Below are positions 8,570 through 19,749 of a stretch of 64,000 bases of DNA, piece by piece. The DNA is taken from assembly GCF_900129835.1 (NCBI RefSeq), contig NZ_FQXA01000003.1:558001-622000 (forward strand), written 5' to 3'. The translations under genes and the position numbers were made by a program. The notes beneath the pieces are model-generated. The model made no database searches, had not been told where the DNA came from, and worked only from the letters and a program-made list of their open reading frames with translations. Within the stretch, counting starts at the first letter, position 1. Each line of letters begins with the position of its first letter. Source of the stretch: Stutzerimonas xanthomarina DSM 18231 (GTDB lineage: Bacteria > Pseudomonadota > Gammaproteobacteria > Pseudomonadales > Pseudomonadaceae).

Positions 8570-9758
8570 GGCAAACCTCCGCAGATGTACGGTGGCGACT
8601 GTCGACACCGAACCAGCCGCGGTCGATGACGGCGGTCAGCAGCATGCCAGCCGCGGCGATAACAAAGCTGGTGGGTACGCCGACCCAGTCGACCAGATAG
8701 CCTGCACTGAATGAGGAGAGCAACACGCCGAGATTCTGGAAGAAGTTGGTCACGCCGAAATCCCGCGCATAGAACGCTGGCGTGCTGACCTTGAACAGCG
8801 TGACTTCAAGCTTGACGATTACCTGATACAGCGCCCAGCCGTACAGGCAGCGGCCCAGTACGATCAGCCACAGCGATTCGCTTGCCTGCAATGCCAGCCC
8901 CCCTGCGCCGATGACGAGGTTGAGCAAGGTGTGATCGGCCCAGCGCGGCTGGCTGGCCATGCGGTGGCGCAGCGCGAGAGCGAACAGCGCGACGATGCCG
9001 GGAATGGCGAAGATGACGCCAGTGAGCAGCTGATCGGAAATGCCGGTTCGTGCTTCCCAGTAGACCGTGAAGAACGGCCGAACCAGATAGGCGCTGAAGT
9101 CGAACAGGAACATCAGCAGGCTCAGTTTGAGGAGCGCCGAAAGCGCCTCGGGCGTACGCCGCGGGGCCGGCGCGGCGCGCTCGCCTTCATCGGCCGAGAG
9201 CACTCGCACCACACGCCCGCTGCGGATCAGGTAGGTGCAGAGGCCGAACTGGGCGAGGTCGCCCGCCGCCATCAGCGCCACGCAGAAACGTGGGCCGAAT
9301 TCCTGCAGCGCCAGCCCGCCGACCGCCGCACCGAAGATGGCGCCGATGTGGATCACCACCGACAACAGGCCGATGGTCACGCTGTGCCGGTTGGCCGGCT
9401 CCAGACGCATCAGGTAGGGAAACATCAGCAGGTAACTGGCCTTGGTCATGAACATCAGCATGGTCAGCAGCCAGTACGCCTCGACCGTTGGCGCCCAGAT
9501 CGCCAGCAGGCAGAAGGCGGTCGCGGCCAGCTGCGTGTAGGCCAGCAAATGCATGGTCTCAACACGCCGCGCCACACGCGCCCAGACCGGCAGCATGCAC
9601 ATCACCGCAATCGAGATAGCAGCGATGTAGGCGCCGACGTGCACCGAGCTGGCCAGGCCGTAGCGCAGCTCGAAGAACTGCGGGTAGAAGGCGATCAGGA
9701 TCGAGTCGCTGATCACGCCAAAAGCGGACATGATCAGAATGGTGGTACGCAAGGTCAC
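8562..9758 (-). CDS. MFS transporter in siderophore cluster, probable exporter (AlcS-like)
   Basis: Major facilitator protein of 398 residues with about 11-12 hydrophobic segments and a central charged loop around residues 195-220 (SADEGERAAPAPRR). It opens with MTLRTTILIMSAFGVISDSILIAFYPQFF, without a cleavable signal. It lies between the N-hydroxylase and acyltransferase genes, overlapping both (ATGA with alcA, 8 bp with alcB). Bordetella has an MFS exporter, AlcS, for alcaligin, so secretion of the finished siderophore is the likely job. Import across the inner membrane is less likely because FhuB/FhuD are present nearby. Confidence 0.82.
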   Translation of the reverse strand: MTLRTTILIMSAFGVISDSILIAFYPQFFELRYGLASSVHVGAYIAAISIAVMCMLPVWARVARRVETMHLLAYTQLAATAFCLLAIWAPTVEAYWLLTMLMFMTKASYLLMFPYLMRLEPANRHSVTIGLLSVVIHIGAIFGAAVGGLALQEFGPRFCVALMAAGDLAQFGLCTYLIRSGRVVRVLSADEGERAAPAPRRTPEALSALLKLSLLMFLFDFSAYLVRPFFTVYWEARTGISDQLLTGVIFAIPGIVALFALALRHRMASQPRWADHTLLNLVIGAGGLALQASESLWLIVLGRCLYGWALYQVIVKLEVTLFKVSTPAFYARDFGVTNFFQNLGVLLSSFSAGYLVDWVGVPTSFVIAAAGMLLTAVIDRGWFGVDSRHRTSAEVCHA

Positions 9759-11089
9759 GAGCCGACGACCTCCCGCCCCAGCGCGACAAAGCCGCTGTCT
9801 TCGGTTGGTACGAAGTCCTGGAAAGCCGTCCTCGTCTCGCTCGGGTAGTAATCGTGGCCGGTCAGTTCAGCTAGCAGCCGACTGTTGCGGTGACACGCCA
9901 GGCCCAGGTCAGGGTTGGTCAGGCCATGGCTCTGCAGGCCAACGTTCTGAACGAAGATCTCACAGTTCTGGTGATCGACGGCCCAGCGACGCGACGGGGC
10001 ATACCGGCCATGCTGGTCCCAGCGGATGCGGTCGCGGATGCCGTTGACGAACAGGGGCACCTGATAGCGATAGCCGGTGGCGAATACCACGGCGTCGGTC
10101 CGGTGCCGATATCGGCGAGCCAGCGGCGCATGCCGAAAGTCCAGTTCCCAGCCGCGCCCGTCCTGCGCGCGCCGGCAGCTCTCCAGAGCCATGCAGCTCA
10201 ATAGTCGGGTTGCCGGCGCGTTGCGGTGGCGACGCTCGTCGAGCAGAGCATAGAGCCGTTGGATCAACGACTGGTTGATACCGTTGTAGATACTGCGCTG
10301 GTCATCCAACGCCTCGGCTTTAACCGTCGGATGAAGGTCGTAGAAGTAGTCGCCATACTCGGGTGTGATCAGCTCGAGCGTGAGCTTGGCGTCCTCCATC
10401 TGAAAGAAGCGCGGCGCGCGGGTCACCCAGTTGAGCGAATAGCCGTGCTGCTTGGAAGCCTGCAACAGGTCGTGATAAACCTCCGCCCCGCTCTGTCCAC
10501 TGCCGATCACGGTAATGCTGCGGCCGGCTTGCAGACGTGCGCGCTCGGCGAGGTACTGACTGCTGTGCACCAATTGTGAAAGATCCTGGCCGGCGCAGCC
10601 ATCAGGAAAGCGCGGCACACCGCCAATTCCAATCACCAGCTTGCGGGCCAGGTAGGCAAAACTCTCGCCTTCCGCGGTCCGACCAACGACCTGATAGAGA
10701 CCGGACGCCGCGTCGTGACCAATGTTGCTCACTTCATGGCCACAGCGAAGGTTTTCCAGCCGTGCTGCAGCCCAGCGGCAATAACGGTCGAACTCCTGAC
10801 GATCGAGATACCAGTTTTCGCGGATGTAATAGTTGTATAGCCGACCCTGCAATTTGCAGTAGTTGAGGTAGCTGAACGGGCTGGTGGGATCGGCCATCGA
10901 GACCAGATCGGCAAGAAAGGGGTTCTGCAGCGTGGTGCCGTCGAGCAGCATGCCCGGGTGCCAGCTGAATGCCGCCTTGCGTTCGAGAAACAGGCTGCGC
11001 ACATCACGCAACGGCGCAGTGAGGCAGGCCAGTCCGAGATTGCAGGGCCCAGCGCCAATGGCGATGAAGTCATAGGGCATTTCGTGCAC
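9755..11089 (-). CDS. alcA: Diamine N-hydroxylase (AlcA/IucD family, FAD- and NADPH-dependent)
   Basis: Class B flavin monooxygenase that N-hydroxylates an amine, the first committed step of hydroxamate siderophore synthesis; 444 residues. FAD site IGAGPCNLGLA at about residues 11-21; NADPH site VIGSGQSGAEVYHDL near 193-207; the C-terminal VVFATGYRYQVPLF (ATGY motif) is typical of the family. Either the GTG at 11089 (GGAG 9 nt upstream) or the ATG at 11080 could be the start; spacing favours GTG. In Bordetella the AlcA substrate is putrescine; lysine or ornithine would be the alternatives. No diamine decarboxylase gene is nearby, so the diamine must come from general metabolism. It is the first gene of the operon, downstream of Fur-box-like sequence. 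Confidence 0.9.
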   Translation of the reverse strand: MHEMPYDFIAIGAGPCNLGLACLTAPLRDVRSLFLERKAAFSWHPGMLLDGTTLQNPFLADLVSMADPTSPFSYLNYCKLQGRLYNYYIRENWYLDRQEFDRYCRWAAARLENLRCGHEVSNIGHDAASGLYQVVGRTAEGESFAYLARKLVIGIGGVPRFPDGCAGQDLSQLVHSSQYLAERARLQAGRSITVIGSGQSGAEVYHDLLQASKQHGYSLNWVTRAPRFFQMEDAKLTLELITPEYGDYFYDLHPTVKAEALDDQRSIYNGINQSLIQRLYALLDERRHRNAPATRLLSCMALESCRRAQDGRGWELDFRHAPLARRYRHRTDAVVFATGYRYQVPLFVNGIRDRIRWDQHGRYAPSRRWAVDHQNCEIFVQNVGLQSHGLTNPDLGLACHRNSRLLAELTGHDYYPSETRTAFQDFVPTEDSGFVALGREVVGS

Positions 11090-11123
11090 GGCTCGTCACT
11101 CCGATCAACGATCTTGGTCCGAG

Positions 11124-11170
11124 AGGCTAGTATTGATGATAATAAGTGTCAAACGCGAATTATTATTATC
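11124..11170 (-). promoter_or_regulatory. Promoter with two Fur-box-like sequences for the siderophore operon
   Basis: Read on the minus strand, a perfect -35 (TTGACA at 11152-11147) is followed after 17 bp by a weak -10 (TAGCCT at 11129-11124). By my count 13 of 19 positions at 11132-11150 match the Fur consensus, and 11 of 19 at 11152-11170. Together they overlap the -35 and spacer, the usual place for iron repression. No separate AraC-type regulator gene (AlcR) is seen in the cluster. Confidence 0.6.
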
Positions 11171-11417
11171 TGCGCCTGTAAGCCACATTCACCACACAAC
11201 GATGTAACTGAACCCGTTGCGTGCAGCCAACCGGGAGCAACCAAAACCCCGAAATACGCGTTCTCCGCGCTACCCAAGGTCAGCCTGGCCCAGCACTTTC
11301 GGCACCGAACCTGAACGCGATCACCGACTAGCGTCGCGCAGCGCGCCCGCCGTCCATTCGCGAACGAGCGCCGACCAATAATTTCACGCAGATGATTGTT
11401 CGAAGAGAGAAAACTAA

Positions 11418-11675
11418 CATTCCAGCTACCTCAGCGAGCAGGTGGTGCCCGGCGATCCGCGGGTGGCGCAGCGTCTGCAGATCCAGAGCCAGGCGTTGGC
11501 GTCACGCCAGAGCGACCCCCAGCTGTGACAGGCTCAGAGCGCGGCGCAGCTGAGCCAGGTGGTTACCCGCGAGGCCAATGTACTGGCCTTCAATGATGTC
11601 TTCCGGCTGATCGGCATGCTTTCCATCGGTGTGTTCGGCGGGACACTTTTCCACACCCTGCGCATCGCGCGGTAG
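11418..11675 (+). pseudogene. C-terminal remnant of an EmrB/DHA2-type efflux permease with in-frame stop
   Basis: Translation from 11418 gives HSSYLSEQVVPGDPRVAQRL and, past an in-frame TGA at 11526-11528, continues QAQSAAQLSQVV...NVLAFNDVFRLIGMLSIGVFGG to a stop at 11675. This is the periplasmic loop and last membrane helix typical of DHA2 family drug exporters, whose full length is about 510 residues. Only about 85 codons survive; upstream of 11418 the reading hits a TAA and no further homology is seen. It sits just before a broken HlyD/EmrA gene, the usual operon partner, so this is the tail of a decayed MFS-MFP efflux operon. Confidence 0.7.
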
Positions 11676-11695
11676 AACAGGAACGCCTCATCTCC

Positions 11696-12657
11696 ATGAG
11701 TGAAACCAGGCAACCCGAAGACAAACAAACCCTGCAGACGGCCCAGCCACCGCAAGCCGCCGCAGGCGCCACGGACGCCGGCCCGACGCCGGACGACCCG
11801 CCGAAGACCATCAAACCGAGCCGTCGCTCGGTCATCCTCATGGCACTGGCGGCGCTTATCGTCGTGCTGGCAATTCTTTACGCCTGGCAGCTGTGGCCGT
11901 TTGGCGGGAATGTCGCCGTGACCGAGAACGCCTACGTGCGTGGGCAAATCACCGCGCTTGTGCCGCAGGTGAATGGCTACGTCACCGAGGTGCTGGTGCA
12001 GGACTTCGAGGAAGTACGCCAGGGCCAGCCGCTGGTGCAGATCGATGATCGCCAGTATCGCCAGGTGGTCGAGCAGCGCCGTGCCGAACTGGCCGCGCGC
12101 CGCTTCGATCTGGAAAACCTCGAACAGACCCTGTGTCCCGAGGCGGCCTCCAGGCCCAGGTGGACATTGCCGAGGCGAACCTCAACCGGGCGCAGATCGA
12201 CCTGGACAACACGCGCATCACCGCGCCGCGTGACGGGCGCGTGAGTGAAGTCACGGTGCGTCAGGGTCAGTACGTCGCGGCCGGTTCGCAACTGCTCTAT
12301 CTGGTGCCGGATCAGCTGTGGGTCATCGCCAACTACAAGGAAACCCAGACCTTCGCCATGCGCCCCGGCCAGCCAGCCGAGATCGAAGTCGATGCACTGG
12401 AGAGCGCGCGCCTGACCGGTCGCATGCAGCGCCTGGCACCCGCCACCGGTTCGGAATTCAGCGTGCTGCGCTCGGACAACGCCACCGGCAATTTCACCAA
12501 GGTGGTCCAGCGGGTGCCGGTGCGCATCATCCTGGACCCGGATCAGCCATTGATCGACCGGCCGCGCCCCGGACTGTCGGTAGTAGCGCACGTGGATACC
12601 GGCGTCGACATGGCCGACGATGCGCTCGTGAGTCAGCCGGAAACTGAAATGCAATGA
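11696..12657 (+). pseudogene. Broken HlyD/EmrA-type membrane fusion protein (internal deletion plus frameshift)
   Basis: Periplasmic adaptor of an MFS efflux pump, now in two frames. The 5' part (11696 on) has one membrane helix at about residues 48-68 and the first lipoyl half (VAVTENAYVRGQITALVPQVNGYV...DDRQYRQVVEQRRAELAARR). After ENLEQTL near 12130 the frame changes, and the rest reads on in another frame from about 12145 (LQAQVDIAEANLNRAQIDLD, then the second lipoyl half TRITAPRDGRV and the beta-barrel) to a stop at 12657. The helical hairpin between the lipoyl halves is much shorter than in EmrA, so roughly 80-100 residues appear deleted. The 3' half could still be translated from an internal start, but the protein would lack its membrane anchor. 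Confidence 0.8.
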
Positions 12658-12749
12658 GCCACCCGGGCATCGCCAAGCCTCTGCTGGCCGATGATCCATT
12701 CGGTGCTCTGCCGAGCGCCCTTCTCGGCTATGCGCCGCCGCAGGGCTAG
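12654..12749 (+). pseudogene. 31-codon fragment overlapping the broken EmrA-like gene
   Basis: The ATG at 12654 overlaps the stop of the broken adaptor gene (ATGA), the usual signature of a downstream operon gene. It reads MSHPGIAKPLLADDPFGALP and stops after 31 codons. In many pseudomonads such pump operons continue with an outer-membrane channel gene, but this piece is too short to identify. It may be the 5' end of a lost third gene. Confidence 0.35.
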
Positions 12750-12856
12750 CGCCGCCACGCCCCGAAGCGAGCTGGCTGCCGTGCAGCCATCGGGAACCAG
12801 CTATGTGCTGGTCGCCCCTATCAGGTGCTTGGCGGCTGGCAGCCCGCCGCTCCGGC

Positions 12857-14245
12857 TCACCCGGGCTGACGTAATCGCTCTGGCCGCGACCGTGCCAGAC
12901 CATCGAGCAGCGCTTCGATAGCCAGAAAAAGCAACAGGCTGACGCCCAGCACGGGCAGGCAGATGCCGAACACCAACGTCACCAGCACCGTGGTGCCCAG
13001 GGCGCGCGGCGGCAATGCACGCAGCGCCTGCAGCACCCCGACCCGACGCACGGGCGCGCGACGGCGCCACCACATCAGGTAACCGAAGGCCACCAGCGTC
13101 GCCAGGCCAAGTGCGGTGACCGCGAGCAGTAGTTGGTTCGCCAAGCCGAACAGCGAGCCCATGTGCGCGTCGATACCCCAACGCGTCAGCTTGGCGGCGA
13201 TGGGAAAGCTGGCGAAATCAATGCGGTCGGTAACCATCAGCGAACGCGGATCAATGGCGACGGCGTCGACCTGCGTCGGCCAGCTACGGTCGATCTCCGT
13301 CACTGACCAGGCGCGATTCGGTTCAGTGGCCGGCACGATTTCGAGCTTGCCCGCATCGATTCCGGCATTTCGCGCGGCGTTCAGCACCGCATCGAAGCTC
13401 TGTGGATCACGGGTTTGCGCAGCCGGCATCGCCATGCCCGTGTGATGGTCGTGTTCGCCTGGCGGGGCAGCCTTTTCGCCGTTCAGCGCGGTGGAGACGC
13501 TCGGCGTCGACATGCCCAGCGCCGCGCGCGCTACACCGATGTTGCCGCCGGCCCAGCGTGACCAAGTCAGACCGGTAGCGGAGAAGAACAGCAGCCCGAT
13601 CAACAGGCACAACCCCAGTGTGGCGTGCCAGTGCCTCAACCCTTTTGAGCGGACCGTAGCCGAGGCGCGCCGCCGCCTGATGATCCACAACGCAAAGCCG
13701 CCCAGCGCTGCCACCCACAGCCAGGACGCCGCCAGCTCGCTGTATAGCCTCCCCGGTTCGCCGAGCAGCAGGCTGCGATGGAACTGGTCGAGCCAGGTAC
13801 GCAACGGCAGCACGCCACTGGTGCCGTAGACAAGCAAGTCACCGCGGATTTCAGCAGTCACGGGGTCGATGAACACCGCGCGACTCTCAGACTCGCCCAG
13901 CTCTGGAGACGTGAACATCACCCGTGTGGTGGTGCCCGATTCCGGTGCCGGGCGCACCGCCGACAGCGTCGCCGCTTCGCCGACATGGGCCTGAGCCACC
14001 TCGATCTGTCGGGCCAGAGGCTGTGGTGTGCCGGTGCTATTGGCGAACAGCTGCTCGGCGTACAGCCTTTCTTCCAGTTGCGGTGTCAGCGCATAGACCA
14101 GGCCGCTCAACGCAGCGATGAAGATGAAAGGGCCGACCAGTAGCCCGACGTAGAGATGCAGACGAATCAACAGCGCCAGCAACGGTTGCTGCGTGCGCGA
14201 AGCCAGGGGTGACGCCTCGGGATGGGCGGCGGTACTTGAAGTCAT
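12857..14245 (-). CDS. PepSY-associated TM protein (possible iron/siderophore reductase family)
   Basis: Inner-membrane protein of 462 residues with the PepSY-TM layout: a first helix at about 25-47 after a short cytoplasmic arm, a large periplasmic part with PepSY-like repeats, helices near 185-205 and 225-245, another periplasmic segment containing a histidine-rich GEHDHHTGMAMP (about residues 290-302), and two C-terminal helices (about 375-400 and 415-450). Members are often iron-regulated and lie beside siderophore or copper genes; some are proposed to reduce ferric siderophores. The His/Met-rich loop and the DUF2946 gene downstream hint at metal handling, perhaps copper. Function remains inferred. 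Confidence 0.75.
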   Translation of the reverse strand: MTSSTAAHPEASPLASRTQQPLLALLIRLHLYVGLLVGPFIFIAALSGLVYALTPQLEERLYAEQLFANSTGTPQPLARQIEVAQAHVGEAATLSAVRPAPESGTTTRVMFTSPELGESESRAVFIDPVTAEIRGDLLVYGTSGVLPLRTWLDQFHRSLLLGEPGRLYSELAASWLWVAALGGFALWIIRRRRASATVRSKGLRHWHATLGLCLLIGLLFFSATGLTWSRWAGGNIGVARAALGMSTPSVSTALNGEKAAPPGEHDHHTGMAMPAAQTRDPQSFDAVLNAARNAGIDAGKLEIVPATEPNRAWSVTEIDRSWPTQVDAVAIDPRSLMVTDRIDFASFPIAAKLTRWGIDAHMGSLFGLANQLLLAVTALGLATLVAFGYLMWWRRRAPVRRVGVLQALRALPPRALGTTVLVTLVFGICLPVLGVSLLLFLAIEALLDGLARSRPERLRQPG

Positions 14246-14280
14246 GACTACTTACTCGATCGAAATGGCTGCAGCTTCTC

Positions 14281-14351
14281 TGTAGGAGCCAGCTTGCTGG
14301 CGATCAATGGCGCTGCAATGGATCAGGATCGCGAGCAAGCTCGCTCCTACA
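14281..14351. repeat. Paired REP elements (GTAGGAGC family)
   Basis: Two inverted copies of a Pseudomonas-type REP (GTAGGAGCcAGCTTGCTgGCGATC and its reverse complement) separated by about 22 bp, forming a REP doublet between the PepSY gene and the DUF2946 gene. The copies differ at symmetric positions, so each keeps its own palindrome. Confidence 0.75.
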
Positions 14352-14472
14352 AAGGCGGGACCGTATTTTTCGCGCTGCCGGCCGGGACGTAGGCCTGCAG
14401 CAAGGGCCAGCAAACAGCGGCGGCACGCATACGCGACCGCCGATGACTACCGGTCAGATCAGGGGTTATCGA

Positions 14473-14868
14473 TCAGGCGAGCGGGGATGCGCGGGGATTC
14501 AGTGCAGGCCAACGGTAACGCGGCGACAGCTGCGGCGCAGTTGCTGCGCGCAGGCTGCCGACCCGTACCAGATGAGGTTGATGGAGCACCGGCGAGCCGG
14601 TCGTAATCGCAGCGAGAGATGCCGAACCCGCCGCGCAGCAGCAGGGCATCCCCTGGTGATGACTGGGCTTGGGCGTAGATTCATCGACGTGGGCGTGCTG
14701 GACGTGTCCGGTGTGAGGCTGGCTGGCCTCGGCCATTGGGCAATGCCCGCCCGTACCGTCCATGCCTTGCGTATGCGCGGCCATCAGCGGCATCGCGAAC
14801 AGATGCAGCAGAACGGCAAAGGCCGCTATCCAGATAGGCGCACGACTAGGGCGACGCATGACGGGCAA
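14473..14868 (-). CDS. DUF2946 family small exported protein
   Basis: 131 residues. An N-terminal hydrophobic stretch (PIWIAAFAVLLHLFAMPLMAAHT) acts as signal or anchor. A metal-ligand-rich middle follows: GGHCPMAEASQPHTGHVQHAH, then SHHQGMPCCCAAGS. Cys/His/Met clusters of this kind mark DUF2946 proteins, often found near copper receptors and PepSY proteins in pseudomonads. No biochemical role is established. It runs in the same direction as the PepSY gene upstream of it, about 230 bp apart with a REP doublet between, so co-transcription is uncertain. Confidence 0.65.
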   Translation of the reverse strand: MPVMRRPSRAPIWIAAFAVLLHLFAMPLMAAHTQGMDGTGGHCPMAEASQPHTGHVQHAHVDESTPKPSHHQGMPCCCAAGSASLAAITTGSPVLHQPHLVRVGSLRAATAPQLSPRYRWPALNPRASPLA

Positions 14869-14920
14869 GCTCCAGCAGAAGCGGAAAGCGCCAGGCGCGT
14901 TGAGCGCTGGCGCAGTGAGT

Positions 14921-15766
14921 TTACTGGGTTGTCTTGGCTTTGCTGCGTTTGGCTGGCTTTTCCTGCACCGCCTTGCCGCTCGCCTCGCCTTTTAACGTGA
15001 TCCAGGTCGGCGCGTGGTCGCTGGCATGCTCCTGATCACGCACCCAGCGATCGACCCCGGCATCGATCAGCCGTGGCGCCAGATCGGCGCTGAGTAGCAG
15101 GTGATCGATGCGCAGGCCGGAGTTCTTCTGCCAATGCTGGCGAAAGTAGTCCCAGAACGTATAGATGCGCGCGTCCGGATACTTGGCGCGCAACGCGTCA
15201 GTCCAGCCCTGCGCCAACAGCCGCTCGTAGCATTCACGGCTCTCGGGCTGCAGCAGCGCGTCCTTGGTCCAGGAGCGCGGGTTGTAGATGTCTTCGTCGG
15301 TGGGGACGACGTTGTAATCGCCGGCTAGGACCACGGGATGGCCATTGTCGAACAACCCGGCGGCGTGTTTGATGAAGCGTTCGAACCAGGCAAGTTTGTA
15401 CTCGAACTTCGGCCCCGGCTGCGGGTTGCCGTTGGGCAGATAGAGGCAGGCGACGATCACGCCATGGGCAGCAGCTTCGAGGTAGCGGCTGTGGGTATCG
15501 TCTGGATCTCCCGGCAGGCCGCGGCGGATTTCCAGCGGGTCGTCGCCCTTGGACAAAATCGCCACGCCGTTCCAGGATTTCTGCCCGTGCCAGATGGCGC
15601 CGTAGCCGGCCGCGCGGATGTCATCGATGGGGAAATCGGCGTCCTGCGCCTTTAGTTCCTGCAGGCAGACGACGTCAGGCTGTTCGCGCTCCAGCCATTC
15701 GAGCAAGTTGGTCCGACGGGCACGAATGCCGTTGATGTTGAAGGTGGCAATTTTCAGGGAGTCCAC
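14921..15766 (-). CDS. xthA: Exodeoxyribonuclease III (AP endonuclease)
   Basis: Base-excision repair enzyme with AP endonuclease and 3'-5' exonuclease activities, cytoplasmic, 281 residues. Exo III/APE1 marks: KIATFNINGIRARR at the start (catalytic Asn), CLQELKAQD with the metal-binding Glu near residue 37, the LAGDYNVVPTDEDIYNP active-site segment near 150, and the C-terminal RIDHLLLS and SDHAPTWI with the catalytic Asp-His pair near 255. A lysine-rich tail (EKPAKRSKAKTTQ) extends past the usual end. The gene stands alone. Confidence 0.95.
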   Translation of the reverse strand: MDSLKIATFNINGIRARRTNLLEWLEREQPDVVCLQELKAQDADFPIDDIRAAGYGAIWHGQKSWNGVAILSKGDDPLEIRRGLPGDPDDTHSRYLEAAAHGVIVACLYLPNGNPQPGPKFEYKLAWFERFIKHAAGLFDNGHPVVLAGDYNVVPTDEDIYNPRSWTKDALLQPESRECYERLLAQGWTDALRAKYPDARIYTFWDYFRQHWQKNSGLRIDHLLLSADLAPRLIDAGVDRWVRDQEHASDHAPTWITLKGEASGKAVQEKPAKRSKAKTTQ

Positions 15767-15842
15767 GGGTAGCCTCGCGCCGATGCATGACCCTGTTGTG
15801 ACTCACCCCGGCGCGGCGTGGTTCGGCGTGTTCTTGTCACGC

Positions 15843-15933
15843 GGTGGGCTGAAGCCCACCCTACGGACCGCAGCAACGCAAAACCCGGCGCCAGCCATCG
15901 CAGCCACACCCGTAGGGTGGGCTTTAGCCCACC
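15843..15933. repeat. REP doublet (CCGTAGGGTGG family, copy 1)
   Basis: Two inverted elements: the hairpin GGTGGGCT/AGCCCACC at 15843-15860 followed by CTACGG, and its mirror at 15910-15933 starting CCGTAGG. The same CCGTAGGGTGG head recurs at 18796-18876 with a different inner stem, which defines a family distinct from the GTAGGAGC REP at 14281. Confidence 0.7.
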
Positions 15934-15955
15934 AGAAGGTGCGTGGGGGTTTGAC

Positions 15956-16864
15956 TCAACGCACCTCCCAGTAGCCAGGCGCGTTGTAGACCTGTTTCAA
16001 GTAGTCGATGAAGAAGCGGACCTTGGCCGGCAGATAGCGCTGCTGCGGATAGACCGCCTGGATGTCGTAAGCCGGCAAGGCGAACTCGTCGAGCACCGTC
16101 ACCAACTCGCCGCGCTTGAGCTCGGCCTGGATTTCCCAGGTCGAACGCCAACCGATACCCAGCCCCTGCTTGACCCAATCGAACAGCAGCTCGCCATCGT
16201 TGCAGTCGAGGTTGCCGGCCACCCGCACCGCTACCTGCTTGCCGTCACGCAGGAAGGTCCAGCCACGCTGCTGGCCGCCCTGCAGGTTGAAGGCGAGGCA
16301 ATTGTGCCGCGTCAAATCTTCCAGCACACGGGGCACGCCCTGACGCTCAAAGTAATCCGGTGCACCGCACACCACTCGGCGATTGGGGAACAGCTTGACC
16401 GCCACATAGTTGGGGTCGGTCACTTCACCAATGCGGATGCCCATGTCGTAACCATGGCGCACCAGGTCGACCACGCTGTCGGTGAAGTTGAAGGACAGCT
16501 GCAGATCGGGGAAGCGCGCCTGAAAAGCCGGCGCGTGCGGACCGATATGCCGGCGACCGAATGCCGCCGGCGCCGAAATCACCAGATGGCCGCGCACCGA
16601 GGTGCGGTCCTTGGCGATGCTGGCATCGGCCTCGTCGAAATCCTTGAGCAAGACGCGCGCGCGCTCCAAGTACTGCTCGCCCAGGTCGGTCAGCGCCAGC
16701 CCGCGTGTAGAGCGGTGCATCAGCTTGACGCCCAGGTGACGCTCCAGCGCATCGAGCCGGCGCCCCATCACTACCGGCGTCACACCTTCCTTCAATGCGG
16801 CGGCGGCAAAGCTGCCGGCTTCAGCGACTAAAACAAAGCTATGTACGGCTGTATAACGGTCCAT
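15956..16864 (-). CDS. LysR-type regulator divergent from gcl
   Basis: 302-residue LysR-type regulator. The ATG at 16864 has AGGAG 6 nt upstream; a longer reading has no such support. Helix-turn-helix at about residues 17-58 (SFAAAALKEGVTPVVMGRRLDALERHLGVKL), then the LysR substrate domain. It faces gcl across 116 bp, the usual arrangement for a regulator of the divergent operon, so control of glyoxylate metabolism is likely. The inducer is unknown. Confidence 0.85.
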   Translation of the reverse strand: MDRYTAVHSFVLVAEAGSFAAAALKEGVTPVVMGRRLDALERHLGVKLMHRSTRGLALTDLGEQYLERARVLLKDFDEADASIAKDRTSVRGHLVISAPAAFGRRHIGPHAPAFQARFPDLQLSFNFTDSVVDLVRHGYDMGIRIGEVTDPNYVAVKLFPNRRVVCGAPDYFERQGVPRVLEDLTRHNCLAFNLQGGQQRGWTFLRDGKQVAVRVAGNLDCNDGELLFDWVKQGLGIGWRSTWEIQAELKRGELVTVLDEFALPAYDIQAVYPQQRYLPAKVRFFIDYLKQVYNAPGYWEVR

Positions 16865-16980
16865 TCGATACTCCTGATATCGACAGAACTGAAGTTTCGA
16901 CCAATTCCCCCTTTCATTCCAGCCCTGCATGCTTAGGCCACGTATAAAAACTATCGAGTTAAACGTAGGAGGAATGATCC

Positions 16981-18762
<1,782 letters not shown>

Positions 18763-18795
18763 CCGCTAACACCGAGCGCGACCTGCCACCAATGC

Positions 18796-18876
18796 GTGGA
18801 AGAGGCTTCGCCGTCTTCCACCCTACGGCAGGAGCAGCTCGGGCCCGTAGGGTGGATATCGCGAAGCATATCCACC
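18796..18876. repeat. REP doublet (CCGTAGGGTGG family, copy 2)
   Basis: Two hairpins: GTGGAAGA/TCTTCCAC (18796-18821) followed by CCCTACGG, and CCGTAGGGTGGATAT with its partner ATATCCACC (18851-18876). Same head motif as 15843-15933. It lies between gcl and hyi, inside the operon, where it may protect the upstream message end. Confidence 0.7.
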
Positions 18877-18953
18877 GCATGCAGCACCGAGGGTGGTCAT
18901 CGCACCACCGCAACGCGACACATAGATGTCCCTACAGACAGAAGGAAGACGAT

Positions 18954-19736
<783 letters not shown>

Positions 19737-19749
19737 TAAATAGCCGAAA

